Of a DNA stretch of 64,000 nucleotides, positions 35,919-44,907 are shown piece by piece (position 1 is the stretch's first letter; each line of letters starts with the position of its first letter). The position numbers were made by a program, and so were the translations under genes. This DNA comes from a bacterium (GTDB taxonomy: Bacteria > Electryoneota > RPQS01). The stretch covers positions 293,447 through 357,446 of the forward strand of contig DASXUQ010000008.1 of assembly GCA_036504735.1 (NCBI GenBank), given 5' to 3'. Under the pieces are notes generated by a model. That model ran no database searches. It was not told where the DNA came from and saw nothing but the letters and a program-made list of their open reading frames with translations.

Positions 35919-36199
35919 GTTCGCGCCAGTATTTGATTGTGATTGAAAAGGCGGATGGAAACTACTCCGCTTATTCGCCGGATCTGCCGGGGTGCGTGGC
36001 TGTCGGCAAGACCCGGGAGCAGACCGAAGCGAAGATGCAGACGGCGATTCAGATGCACATCGAAGGGCTCCTTGAAGATCACCTGCGGATTCCCGCCCCG
36101 CATTCCAGCGCGGAGTATGTGCAACTGACTATTCCGGCGCGCGCAAAGGAAACTCCCAGCAAATCGGGTCCTCGCAGTGCGGGCATTAAGAAAATGTGA
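35915..36199 (+). CDS. hicB: HicB-family antitoxin
   Basis: The 94 residues form the HicB RNase H-like domain: YLIVIEKADGNYSAYSPDLP, GCVAVGKTREQTEAKMQTAI and IEGLLEDHLRIP. No long DNA-binding tail is present beyond a basic C-terminus, so autoregulation through a helix-turn-helix is doubtful. It binds and inhibits HicA, which is encoded just upstream with a four-base overlap. Confidence 0.9.
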   Translation: MSSRQYLIVIEKADGNYSAYSPDLPGCVAVGKTREQTEAKMQTAIQMHIEGLLEDHLRIPAPHSSAEYVQLTIPARAKETPSKSGPRSAGIKKM

Positions 36200-36267
36200 T
36201 TCCCGGGGTGGATGCTTTGTTTTCGCATATTCGGCCTTTCAGTATTTGCTTTTAACGGAGAGACCGC

Positions 36268-37014
36268 ATGAATGGCAACGACCGTTTTCTGCAATTGTTC
36301 TGGGGACTGGTGGCGGTGGCGGTGGGATTTGTGCTGACCGGGCTGCTGGTGTCGGGAGCGCTGCGGGCGATCAAGCGGGCGAACGACAATATCACCGTGA
36401 CCGGCTCGGCACGGCGGACCGTGCGTTCCGACTATGTGGAGTGGAACGGCAACTACGCGGTCAACGACATGAGCATGCAGCACGGCTATGAGACGATCAC
36501 GCGCAACCAGCAGCGGATCCGGCAGTGGCTGAACTCCCGCCGTATCTCCGACAGCCTGATTGTCTTTTCCGGTGTGCACACGCGGGATATGACGCGAAGC
36601 AAGCGGAATGCGCAGGGGGAGTATGTCGAAGAGTTTATCGGCTACCAGCTCACGCAGTCCTTTCAGGTGCACAGCACACAGGTGGATTCGATTGAAGCGA
36701 TTGCGCGGGACATCAGCCAGCTTACGGCGGAGAGCCTGCCGGTGAATTCCGATCCACCGCAGTTCTACTTTACGGCACTGGCTCCGATGCGGATGGAGAT
36801 GCTGTCCGAAGCGACAAAGGATGCGCGAACCCGGGCCGAGCAGATTGCCGGCAGCGCGGGCGGCAGGGTGCGCAGCCTGCGCAATGCGCGGCAGGGAGTG
36901 TTTCAGGTAACCGCGCCGAACTCCCGCGAAGTACGCGATTATGGCATCTACGATACCTCGACGATCGAGAAGGACATCACTGCGGTGGTGTCGGTGACGT
37001 TTTCGGTGAACTGA
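36268..37014 (+). CDS. SIMPL-domain (DUF541) protein, membrane-anchored
   Basis: The 248-residue protein has one N-terminal helix (about 9-31) and then the SIMPL domain: NDNITVTGSARRTVRSDYVEW near the start and the characteristic KDARTRAEQIAGSAGGRV near 189-206, ending IEKDITAVVSVTFSV. Periplasmic SIMPL proteins such as E. coli YggE form ring oligomers linked to oxidative stress, but their action is poorly understood. A GGAGAG site precedes the ATG. Confidence 0.85.
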   Translation: MNGNDRFLQLFWGLVAVAVGFVLTGLLVSGALRAIKRANDNITVTGSARRTVRSDYVEWNGNYAVNDMSMQHGYETITRNQQRIRQWLNSRRISDSLIVFSGVHTRDMTRSKRNAQGEYVEEFIGYQLTQSFQVHSTQVDSIEAIARDISQLTAESLPVNSDPPQFYFTALAPMRMEMLSEATKDARTRAEQIAGSAGGRVRSLRNARQGVFQVTAPNSREVRDYGIYDTSTIEKDITAVVSVTFSVN

Positions 37015-37029
37015 GACAGGTTTCAAGCG

Positions 37030-37082
37030 GGCGGGCCGGTCTTAGACGGCCCCTACGACGGACACGGCAGGCCGTGTCCCTA
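37030..37082. repeat. Palindromic repeat after the SIMPL gene
   Basis: It comprises GGGCCGGTCTTAGACGGCCC and GGACACGGCAGGCCGTGTCC. The same two-palindrome layout with different arms is found at 30046-30128 and 45763-45812. Confidence 0.65.
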
Positions 37083-37124
37083 CCACACAAGATGACTTCG
37101 ATTATCTGACCTGAGGATAGGCTC

Positions 37125-38627
37125 ATGAAGTTCCGTTCCGTGCTCATCATGGTTGCGCTGTTGGCCTTTGCGTTTATGGCGGCGGCGGAAAGCACTTACA
37201 CCAAGGCGAACTGGGACAAGGCTATGAAAGAGTTGGCTCCCGACGCCGATCTGCTGAAGTTGTATCAGGACTGGTGTTCCCAAGCTCCGGATCCGGAACT
37301 GGTGCGGCGCATTCAGGGAGACTGGTTCGGGGTGGACAGCGCCGGGATGGTGGACTTTTTCAAGGCGCAGTACGAGAAGAATCCGAACAGCGCGAAGTGG
37401 CTGTACTTCTATGGCCGTTATGGCACCAACGCACAGAAGCTGGACCTTGGCCGCAAAGCGATCTCCGCAGATCCGAAGTTTCCATACGGATACCGGCTGG
37501 TGGCTGCGACCTATAAGCCGCTGTTCGAACGGAGCGCCACGCCGAAGGACCAGAGCAGTTTGAGCGCCGAACTGCCGAAGGATGCGGCGGTTTTTGAAGG
37601 GTGGGCAACGCTTGCTCCCAAGGAAGCGATTGCTCAGTCGACGCTGTTCGAATACCTGATTTACAGCAAGAAGACGGATCAGGCCGCGGCGTTGCTGGCG
37701 CAGGCGAAGAAGGATAGCGCCAACTGGGCCGACGGTGGCAGCGAGCGGATTCTGAAGGCCGCGCAAGGGGATTTCGACGCGGTGGCGGCGTCGGCCATGA
37801 AGGACGCGAACGACATGGTAGGCGAAGGGCAAATCACTTCTGCCGATCAGCACGGCGCGGCGCGCGATCTGTATTTGGAAGCGGTGCGGACGGCGGGCAA
37901 CTATCAGAAGTTGCAGGAGCGGATTATCGTCAGTTCCAATGGTGAGGATTTTGCTCCCGAAGTGCGGTATACGCTGGCGGGCGACGCGGTGCGATTCGGC
38001 CATCCGCAGGATGCTCTGGGCGATCTGAACAGCGCGTTGGAGGCTGGGTTTGCCGATGTGGAGCGGCTGAAGAACGATCCGACGTTCGAGTCTTTGCACA
38101 CGGATGCGGCCTGGAAGGATCTGATGGCCAAGGCCGAAGCCGCTGCCAAGACCAACGCGGGCAAGGTGCGGGACGACGTGCGGAAGGGAAAGACCACCAA
38201 GGACGCGCCGGACTGGACGCTGACGGATGCGTCGGGCAAGACGGTGAAGCTTTCCGATCTGCATGGGCAGGTGGTGTTGCTGGATTTCTGGGCGACGTGG
38301 TGCAATCCCTGCCGGATGGCGATGCCGGTGATCAACAGATATGTCAAGACCCAGATGCCGAAGCAGGGTGTGCGGGTGTTTTCGATCAACACTTGGGAAC
38401 GCGGACCGCAGCAGAAGCCGCGCATTTTCTTCGCCAAGACGGGCTATGCGATGGAGTTGCTGTTCGGCAACGAGGACGTGGCCAAGGCCTATGGGGTGAA
38501 GGGGATTCCCTATCTGTGCGCGATTGACAAGAACGGCAAGATTCGTTACGAGGAACTCGGTTATTCCGACGATCTGGGGCAGAAGCTGCCGTTGTGGGTG
38601 GAAGATTTGATGCAGGAAGGGCGGTGA
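37125..38627 (+). CDS. Secreted TlpA-like thioredoxin with N-terminal repeat domain
   Basis: The 500-residue protein has a signal peptide (MKFRSVLIMVALLAFAFMAAA). A long helical TPR-like region follows (about 25-355), then a thioredoxin domain (about 365-495) with the active site WATWCNPCRMAMP near residue 390 and the cis-Pro in KGIPYLCAID. It should act in the periplasm as a thiol-disulfide oxidoreductase, with the helical part binding clients. The WCNPC centre differs from the usual WCxPC only at the variable positions. GGATGAAGG heptamers begin right after its stop. Confidence 0.85.
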   Translation: MKFRSVLIMVALLAFAFMAAAESTYTKANWDKAMKELAPDADLLKLYQDWCSQAPDPELVRRIQGDWFGVDSAGMVDFFKAQYEKNPNSAKWLYFYGRYGTNAQKLDLGRKAISADPKFPYGYRLVAATYKPLFERSATPKDQSSLSAELPKDAAVFEGWATLAPKEAIAQSTLFEYLIYSKKTDQAAALLAQAKKDSANWADGGSERILKAAQGDFDAVAASAMKDANDMVGEGQITSADQHGAARDLYLEAVRTAGNYQKLQERIIVSSNGEDFAPEVRYTLAGDAVRFGHPQDALGDLNSALEAGFADVERLKNDPTFESLHTDAAWKDLMAKAEAAAKTNAGKVRDDVRKGKTTKDAPDWTLTDASGKTVKLSDLHGQVVLLDFWATWCNPCRMAMPVINRYVKTQMPKQGVRVFSINTWERGPQQKPRIFFAKTGYAMELLFGNEDVAKAYGVKGIPYLCAIDKNGKIRYEELGYSDDLGQKLPLWVEDLMQEGR

Positions 38628-38721
38628 AGAAAGGATGAAGGATGAAGACTTCTCCTTGCTGGCTTTGATTTTCTGAATTTTCGGTTTTTGCTTTTTGAAA
38701 TTTTTTTGGGAGGGCTCCGCC

Positions 38722-39627
38722 ATGCGATTCTGGATTCTTGCACTGCTGCCGGTGGTGCTATTCTTAGGTTGCCAGGACAAGGCGACACCGGTTCACGGTG
38801 ATCCGCCGGAACCGCCGGCGCACGGCCATGTGCCCAATGCGCCGGACAGTGTAAAGGCGAGTACCTATGTGGGTTTTGGTGTGGTTGTGAGATGGTCGGA
38901 CAACAGTCTGGACGAGACCAAGTTTGTCCTCGAACACGGGCGCAGAAGCTTCACCATGCAGCACGATACCCTGGTGGCCAACACGGCCATGTACTGGGAT
39001 TCGCTGCGGCTGGCGGAAGGCGACTATGCCTACCGCGTGCGCGCGGGCAATGACTCCGGCTGGTCTGCCTGGTCGGAAACGTTGTTTGTCAGTTACCGTC
39101 TGAAATCGGACGGGCTGATTCCGCTGCGCGAGGGCAACTGGTGGGAGTTCAGCGCGGACAGCGGCCAGACCCATTACACTTACCGCCATGCGGTGAGCGC
39201 ATTCCGGTTGATCGGCCTCGATGACTATTACCTGCTGACGGCGAGCATCGCGGATACTCTGGCGGCGGATTCGATTTACTATTTGCGGAATTGCGCGACC
39301 GGCGTCACGCAACTTGCCTTTCCATCGGACAGCGGCGCGCATGCGGATACGCTGTTCCGCTACCCGAATATCCATTCGGGCGACCATTACCTGTACCGGG
39401 AAGACAGCATTGTGGTGCTGAATCCTCCTCCGGGGATTGCGAAGATTGTCGGCGACACCACCTTTACCGGGGTGATCAGCTACCAGCGGTTCTTGAATCA
39501 CGACCGCAGCCATTCCATCCGTTACTACCTTGTGCCGCAGCGCGTGGGGCTGGTGCGGGAGGAAGAGATTCGCTCGGGTGACATTATTGCCCACCACGAT
39601 ATTGTGACCTACCACGTGGAAAACTAA
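38722..39627 (+). CDS. Lipoprotein with FnIII-like domain, member 1 of a paralog triplet
   Basis: The ATG at 38722 follows a GGGAGGG site and opens a lipoprotein signal (ALLPVVLFLGC, lipobox Cys at 17). A fibronectin type III-like domain (about 35-125) is followed by a 170-residue domain that starts GLIPLREGNWWEF. That domain is shared with the proteins at 39672 and 41952, with matching blocks YYLRN, DTLFRYP and a VVLNPPPG strand. It is probably anchored in the outer membrane; the function of the shared domain is unknown. Confidence 0.75.
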   Translation: MRFWILALLPVVLFLGCQDKATPVHGDPPEPPAHGHVPNAPDSVKASTYVGFGVVVRWSDNSLDETKFVLEHGRRSFTMQHDTLVANTAMYWDSLRLAEGDYAYRVRAGNDSGWSAWSETLFVSYRLKSDGLIPLREGNWWEFSADSGQTHYTYRHAVSAFRLIGLDDYYLLTASIADTLAADSIYYLRNCATGVTQLAFPSDSGAHADTLFRYPNIHSGDHYLYREDSIVVLNPPPGIAKIVGDTTFTGVISYQRFLNHDRSHSIRYYLVPQRVGLVREEEIRSGDIIAHHDIVTYHVEN

Positions 39628-39671
39628 GCGGCAGGCGTCCCGCTGACCGGCATTTTACAGGGAGACACATC

Positions 39672-40301
39672 ATGCGATACGGACTGCTTTTTCTGCTCCC
39701 GCTACTTCTAATTCTGGCATGCAAGGACAAGGTCACCGATCCGGGAGACGGCGGCGGTGGCGGCGGGGAGAATCCCCTGACCTCGTCGCGCGGGCTGATG
39801 CCGCTGGCGGTGGGCAACTGGTGGGATTACCGGTACTCCACCAGCGCGGACACGGTGGTTGATTTTCGCCGCATGGTCCGCGCCAAACGCACGCTGAACC
39901 AATCGGAGTACTATGTGCTGGTGGACAGCACCATCGGCGGCGCGGTGGACACGGTGGGGTATATGCGCAACGATCATGACGGCGGCGTGATGATGCTGAA
40001 TTTCCCGGCGGACAGCAGCACCGTGGAAGACACGCTCTTCAAGTACCCCCATGTCAACTCGGGGAACTACTACCATTTCAACCAGGATTGCGTGCTGGTG
40101 CTGTACGATTTCCCGGGCGGTCCCTGGTCCCACAATGGCAGCCTGATCCACGCGATGGTGTACCAGCAGTTTGCGATTTCATTACCGGGGCATTCCCGCA
40201 CCTTTGTGCTGCGGGAGGACAGCCTGGGCATTTTGTCGCAGACGAGCGGCGGTCCGGCGAATCGCTCCTTTGCACTGGTGGCGTACCGCGTGGTGATGTA
40301 G
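39672..40301 (+). CDS. Lipoprotein, member 2 of the triplet
   Basis: The 209-residue protein has a lipoprotein signal (LLFLLPLLLILAC) and then a Gly-rich linker before the shared domain (GLMPLAVGNWWDYRYS). Matching blocks are YYVLVDSTIGGAVDTV, FPADSS, DTLFKYPHVNSGNYY and CVLVLYDFPGGP. It lacks the FnIII-like part of member 1. It is 44 bases downstream of that gene with a GGGAG ribosome site. Function unknown. Confidence 0.75.
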   Translation: MRYGLLFLLPLLLILACKDKVTDPGDGGGGGGENPLTSSRGLMPLAVGNWWDYRYSTSADTVVDFRRMVRAKRTLNQSEYYVLVDSTIGGAVDTVGYMRNDHDGGVMMLNFPADSSTVEDTLFKYPHVNSGNYYHFNQDCVLVLYDFPGGPWSHNGSLIHAMVYQQFAISLPGHSRTFVLREDSLGILSQTSGGPANRSFALVAYRVVM

Positions 40302-40409
40302 TTTTGCAGGCAAGCCCTGATGTCCGCGATACCTTCGGTTTCGTAAAACAGCCTTCGAAATTTGACCTTGCCGGGATTACCCGGGCAACGTCGAAGGATA
40401 CCACCTTTT

Positions 40410-41939
40410 ATGGCAGCACATTCCCCGGTTGGATCATCGGAGGTCCGCAGGCCGCCCGCGCTTGAGGCGGCGGCTCCGAAAACGCTGTTCGGTTTCGTGC
40501 ACGGCTACTGGATGCTGTGCGGGATGGAGATGTGGGAACGGATGGCGTACTTCTGCGTGCGCAGTGTCGTCGCCGTATATATATTGCAGGCGGATGATCC
40601 GGGCGGGCTGCACTTTACCGCGGCGCAGAAGGGGACGATCTTTGCGTGGTGGTTCGTGTTTCAGTCGGTGCTGCCGATGTTCACCGGAGGCTATGCCGAC
40701 CGCTACGGCTACAAGAAGACCATTGCCTTTGCAGTAACGATGAACATTCTGGGCTATCTGATGATGGCCTATTTACGCACGTTTGCGGGGTTCTTCGGTG
40801 GCGTGCTGGTGCTGGCTTCGGGAACGGCATTTTTCAAACCCGGTTTACAAGGGTCTCTGGCGCAAAATCTCTCCAAGTCCAACTCTTCGGTCGGATGGGG
40901 GATTTTTTATTGGATTGTGAACGTGGGCTCGGCGGTGGCGCATCCACTGGCGGGTTTTCTGCTGAAGATCGACTGGAAATGGGTGTTTATCTCCTCGGCG
41001 GTGTTCACCGCGCTGAATTACCTGATGCTGTTCACCTTCAAGGATTTTGCCAGCGGGGCGAACAAGACGGAAAATCCCTTGCAGGTATTCGCGCGCACGA
41101 TGACGAACATTTTCGAGCCGCGGCTGATCAGTTGGCTGCTCATCATGTCGGGTTTCTGGCTGATGATGTACCAGCTCTGGGATCTGCATCCCAATTTCAT
41201 TACGGACTGGGTGGACAGTTCGGGCGTGGCGTCGGCGCTGTCTCTGCCGGCATTCATGACGAAGATGACCGACCGCGGCCTGCAGGTGATGCAGCAAAAT
41301 ATGCTCTTTTTGAATTCGCTGCTGATCGTGGCGCTGATGATTCCGGTGTCGTGGGCGGTGCGGCGGTTGCGCACGCTGTCGGCGATGGTGATCGGCATGT
41401 CGGTGGCGACCTGCGGGATTTTGCTGGCGGGCCTGACGGGCAGCGGCTGGGTGTTCCTGGGCGGCGTGGTGTTTTTCTCTCTGGGAGAGATGCTGACCGG
41501 GCCAAAAAAGAGCGAATACCTTGGGCTGATTGCTCCGGCGGGCAAGAAGGGATTGTACCTGGGGTATGTGAATATTCCCGTGGGGCTCGGTGGATTTGTG
41601 GGCTCAAAGATGGCGGGGTATCTTTACGGGCACTTCGGCGAGAAGGCGGTGCTGGCGCAGAAGTATCTGCTGGAGCACACGCCGCTGGGGCAAGGCAAGG
41701 TGTGGAACGGCGATCCGGAGGCCCTGACGAATCTGCTGGGCGTGCCGCGCACGGAGGCGATGGCGAAACTGCAGGAGACCATCGGCCAGGATGCGACGCG
41801 GACTACGGAACTGTTGTGGAACACCTATTCACCGCACCTGTATGTCTGGCTGCCTTTTGCCGCGGTGGGAGTGGTGTCGGTAGTTGCATTGCTTATCTTC
41901 AATCGCATGGCGACTCGCTGGTCGGACATGAACGCTTAA
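40410..41939 (+). CDS. POT/PTR-family MFS transporter
   Basis: The ATG at 40410 has AAGGATA upstream and gives 509 residues with about 12 helices. Signature segments of proton-dependent oligopeptide transporters are visible: HGYWMLCGMEMWERMAYFC near the first helix (an ExxER-like element), GGYADRYGYKKT after helix 2 and KPGLQGSLAQN. The predicted cargo is di- or tripeptides taken up with protons. The gene separates members 2 and 3 of the lipoprotein triplet, suggesting insertion or local shuffling. Confidence 0.82.
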   Translation: MAAHSPVGSSEVRRPPALEAAAPKTLFGFVHGYWMLCGMEMWERMAYFCVRSVVAVYILQADDPGGLHFTAAQKGTIFAWWFVFQSVLPMFTGGYADRYGYKKTIAFAVTMNILGYLMMAYLRTFAGFFGGVLVLASGTAFFKPGLQGSLAQNLSKSNSSVGWGIFYWIVNVGSAVAHPLAGFLLKIDWKWVFISSAVFTALNYLMLFTFKDFASGANKTENPLQVFARTMTNIFEPRLISWLLIMSGFWLMMYQLWDLHPNFITDWVDSSGVASALSLPAFMTKMTDRGLQVMQQNMLFLNSLLIVALMIPVSWAVRRLRTLSAMVIGMSVATCGILLAGLTGSGWVFLGGVVFFSLGEMLTGPKKSEYLGLIAPAGKKGLYLGYVNIPVGLGGFVGSKMAGYLYGHFGEKAVLAQKYLLEHTPLGQGKVWNGDPEALTNLLGVPRTEAMAKLQETIGQDATRTTELLWNTYSPHLYVWLPFAAVGVVSVVALLIFNRMATRWSDMNA

Positions 41940-41951
41940 ACGGCTCTGGTT

Positions 41952-42575
41952 ATGAAATGCTGGCTTTTGATTTTGCTTCCGCTGCTGTTTTTCGGCTGCG
42001 ATGACCGGGTGACGAGTGCGCCGGGGGACACCGGCGGGGAGCCTATGGTGACGGTATCGAAGGGGCTGATGCCGCTGGCGGTGGGCAACTGGTGGGAGTA
42101 CCGGACGGACGCGGCGGAGCCGGAGTCGACTTGCACTTTCCGCCGCAGTATTGTCGCGGTGCGGGAAATCAGGAACAACCGCTACTATCTGTTCGTGGAC
42201 AGTATACGCGGCAGCGCTCCGGACACGGTGTTTTACCTGCGCAATGAACGCGGCACGGGGGTGATGCAGCTTCCCTATCCGGCGGACAGTTGCGCGAGGG
42301 AGGAGTTGCTGTTCCGGTACCCATATGCCCGCTCGGGCAACTACTACTGGTTCGATCAGGACTGCGTGCTGGTGCTATACAATTTCCCGGGCGGCCCGTG
42401 CGTCATCGGGGACAGCGTGCTGCGGACGATGATGTACCAGCGTTTCGAAGACGGCGACCGTCACCGGTCGGTGAGCTATGCGGTGAGTTCCGACAGTCTG
42501 GGGCTGATGTCGCAGACGGGAGACGGCCCCGGCGGGTACGGTTTCGACATTGTGACGTGCCATGTGAACCGTTAG
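41952..42575 (+). CDS. Lipoprotein, member 3 of the triplet
   Basis: The 207 residues start with a lipoprotein signal (LLILLPLLFFGC) and contain the shared domain: GLMPLAVGNWWEYRTD, YYLFVDSIRGSAPDTVFYLR, LPYPADS, FRYPYARSGNYYWFDQDC and VLVLYNFPGGP. It is closer to member 2 than to member 1. It begins 12 bases after the transporter gene, so it is likely co-transcribed with it. Function unknown. Confidence 0.75.
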   Translation: MKCWLLILLPLLFFGCDDRVTSAPGDTGGEPMVTVSKGLMPLAVGNWWEYRTDAAEPESTCTFRRSIVAVREIRNNRYYLFVDSIRGSAPDTVFYLRNERGTGVMQLPYPADSCAREELLFRYPYARSGNYYWFDQDCVLVLYNFPGGPCVIGDSVLRTMMYQRFEDGDRHRSVSYAVSSDSLGLMSQTGDGPGGYGFDIVTCHVNR

Positions 42576-42579
42576 GGAA

Positions 42580-43119
42580 ATGCAGATGATGAGCGATAGC
42601 ACGAGCGGCGACTCTTCCGTTGTCTTCTGGCGGGATGTGCTGTGGCAGCAGTCCGGCGCGGCGATTGACATGCTGGAAAATGCCATTGTCGCCTGTCCCG
42701 AATCCGTATGGAGCGACCGGTCTTTGCAGCCGGAGTTCTGGTATACGGTGTATCACACGTTGTTCTGGTTAGATTACTATCTGTCGTATCCGTCGAAGGA
42801 TTTTGCGCCGCCTGCGCCGTTCAATCTGGACGAAATGGATCCGGCCGGGCTGCTGCCGGAGCGGGTGTATACCAAGGAAGAGATGCTCGGGTATCTGGAG
42901 CATGGCCGCCGCAAATGCCGCGAGACCATCACCGCGCTGACCGAAGAACAGGCGCGTGAGCGCCTTCCTTTTGGCAAGGCCCCGATGAGCCGCGCGGAAT
43001 TGATGCTGTACCAACTGCGGCACCTTCAGCATCACGCGGGACAGCTTCACATGCATCTGCGGCAGAAGACGGATTCGGCGCCAAGGTGGGTCAGGCAGGC
43101 GAAGGGAAGCAAAGGATGA
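42580..43119 (+). CDS. DinB-superfamily protein
   Basis: The 179-residue protein has the four-helix DinB fold with metal-binding His residues: HTLFWLDYYLS near residue 50 and HLQHHAGQLHMHLR near 147-160. Members include thiol transferases (bacillithiol/mycothiol S-transferases) and proteins of unknown role. An ATG at 42586 fits the AGGGA site better than the one at 42580. The stop codon lies inside a GGATGAAGG repeat that also carries the ribosome site and start of the next gene. Confidence 0.8.
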   Translation: MQMMSDSTSGDSSVVFWRDVLWQQSGAAIDMLENAIVACPESVWSDRSLQPEFWYTVYHTLFWLDYYLSYPSKDFAPPAPFNLDEMDPAGLLPERVYTKEEMLGYLEHGRRKCRETITALTEEQARERLPFGKAPMSRAELMLYQLRHLQHHAGQLHMHLRQKTDSAPRWVRQAKGSKG

Positions 43120-43140
43120 AGGAGGAAGGATGAAGGATGA
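43114..43140 (+). repeat. GGATGAAGG repeat serving as stop, ribosome site and start
   Basis: The repeat contains the DinB stop TGA (43117-43119), an AAGGAGG Shine-Dalgarno sequence (43119-43125) and, after four bases, the ATG (43130) of the next gene. Confidence 0.75.
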
Positions 43141-43537
43141 GCGCGCACAGGAAGTGTGGGAGTTTGTTCAGGCCTTGAACCGGGCGTGGACGGTGGAGCG
43201 GGACGCGTCGAAGCTATCGGAGTTTTTCCACGAGCGGATGGTGGCGCTGACGCCGATGGACCATCTGCGCCGCGAGGGACGCGCGGCGTGTATTGAGGGC
43301 TGGCAGATGTTTGTGGATGTGGCCAAAATTCACGGATGGAAAGAGACAGATCCCAAGGTGGATTTGTTTGCGGACGGAAATTGTGCGATGGTGACTTACT
43401 ACTATGAGATGGATGCGGAACTGGGCGGCCAGCGCATGATTTTGCCGGGCCGGGATATGCTGACGCTGATCAAAGAGGATGGCCGCTGGTGGGCGGTGGC
43501 GGATCAGTTCTCGCCGTACCCGGGGAAGCGGGGGTAA
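43130..43537 (+). CDS. NTF2-like (SnoaL/DUF4440-type) protein
   Basis: The 135 residues form a cone-shaped NTF2-like domain: a long first helix (EVWEFVQALNRAWTVERDAS), a helix ending FFHERMVALTPM, and strands NCAMVTYYYEMDAEL and GRDMLTLIKEDGRWWAVADQ. Such domains serve as small enzymes or ligand-binding proteins; no catalytic residue set can be assigned. It is translationally linked to the DinB gene through the repeat described above. Confidence 0.78.
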   Translation: MKDERAQEVWEFVQALNRAWTVERDASKLSEFFHERMVALTPMDHLRREGRAACIEGWQMFVDVAKIHGWKETDPKVDLFADGNCAMVTYYYEMDAELGGQRMILPGRDMLTLIKEDGRWWAVADQFSPYPGKRG

Positions 43538-43569
43538 GGAGAGTAGTTTATTATTGGAACTGAACCTAT

Positions 43570-44886
43570 ATGGCAAGAGCAATGAGTGGCCGATCTCCAT
43601 TAGACGGTGAATCTCCGATTTGCTCTAACTGCGTGACCAACGAGCATCTTCGGAAGTACATGGCAGACAAAGGAGCGCGCAGCAAGTGCGCGGTTTGCGG
43701 CAACAAAGGGATGACACTTACCGTTTCGGAAATCGCTAAACGGGCTGATGCGAATTATCGAATTCATTACAGACCGGGCGAGGAGGAGCCCTACTTAGAC
43801 ATTGATGCGGAGCACACCCGGTGGGTGCAGCAGGGTGAGGCCCCCGACGAAATTATGTCAGAAGAGATGGGTTCCGACATCGATATTGCCGAGGCTGTAG
43901 TAAAAGCGCTCAGCGATCGAGAGTGGCATGATATCGCGCAAGGTGGTCTTGCATATTACGCTACAGATACCTGCTATGAACTTGATCAAAACAGCCAGCA
44001 CCCGCATCATAGCCTCTGGAGAAGATTTTGCGACTTGATCAAGTATGACAGAAGGTTCTTCGATGATGCGGCTGAGGATGCCCTCAAGCAAATTTTCGTT
44101 GGCTTGGAGCAGCTTGGTTGCGTCGTTCCTAAAGGGCACTATCTTCCGTTCCTCGAGCTTGAGGCAGGCACTCCCATCTATAGAGCACGTGAAGCTCGAT
44201 CAGATCGTCAGGCGTTTGAATTCCTTGACGCTCCTGCCAAAGAACTTGGACCCCCACCACGTGCAATGCGACGTGCCGGGCGCCTTAACGCGGCCGGAAT
44301 TCCTGTATTCTATGGTGCATTCAATGCCGAAACTTGTGTTGCCGAAATTCGCCCACATGTTGGGTGTTATGTTGTGGTCGGCAAATTCACAGCTACGAGG
44401 ATCCTGCGCGTGATAGACTTGACGGCTGCAAGTGTTGAGCCTATCCCTCCCAATATTTTCGATCCGTGTTTTGCTGAACTGAATGACTGCTATCTGCGGC
44501 TAAAATTTCTCAACGTCTTCCACAGTCTTGTCACTCAGCCGATTCATCCTGACGAAGAACCCATCGAGTACGTGCCGACTCAGGTTGTAGCGGAGTTCCT
44601 CTCGAACAAGATGAATTTAGATGGTGTGATCTATACATCAGCGCAAGTTGAAGGGGAAGATCATTGCAATATTGCTCTATTCGCAGCAGATGGTATTGTG
44701 GAAGGCGTGAAATCCGAAAGTGCGGGTGAGACCACCAGCGTACTGGTTAACTGGATGACATCGTGCCCGCCAATACCGTTTCCGACTATCCGTGAACGCA
44801 AGCCATCTCTGCGCAATGACGGAGCTTTTACAAAGATGATTCAAATAAAGAGTGTTCGCTACGGCAGAAATGGGCGACTGGAGTAA
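43570..44886 (+). CDS. HEPN/RES-domain protein with zinc finger (NADase-like toxin)
   Basis: The 438-residue protein has three parts. A four-Cys zinc finger (Cys18, 21, 40, 43) comes first. Then there is a helical HEPN-like region (about 95-185). Last is a RES domain with its name-giving residues: Arg in IYRAR (205/207), Glu in FNAETCVAEIRP (254/259) and Ser in IYTSAQ (357). RES toxins of the Xre-RES class degrade NAD+; this HEPN-linked type has no adjacent Xre antitoxin. Base composition is clearly AT-richer than the flanking genes, indicating transfer. It may be a stand-alone defence gene; that is inference. A start four codons downstream is possible. Confidence 0.8.
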   Translation: MARAMSGRSPLDGESPICSNCVTNEHLRKYMADKGARSKCAVCGNKGMTLTVSEIAKRADANYRIHYRPGEEEPYLDIDAEHTRWVQQGEAPDEIMSEEMGSDIDIAEAVVKALSDREWHDIAQGGLAYYATDTCYELDQNSQHPHHSLWRRFCDLIKYDRRFFDDAAEDALKQIFVGLEQLGCVVPKGHYLPFLELEAGTPIYRAREARSDRQAFEFLDAPAKELGPPPRAMRRAGRLNAAGIPVFYGAFNAETCVAEIRPHVGCYVVVGKFTATRILRVIDLTAASVEPIPPNIFDPCFAELNDCYLRLKFLNVFHSLVTQPIHPDEEPIEYVPTQVVAEFLSNKMNLDGVIYTSAQVEGEDHCNIALFAADGIVEGVKSESAGETTSVLVNWMTSCPPIPFPTIRERKPSLRNDGAFTKMIQIKSVRYGRNGRLE

Positions 44887-44907
44887 CACAATCACACAAG
44901 CTGTCAA

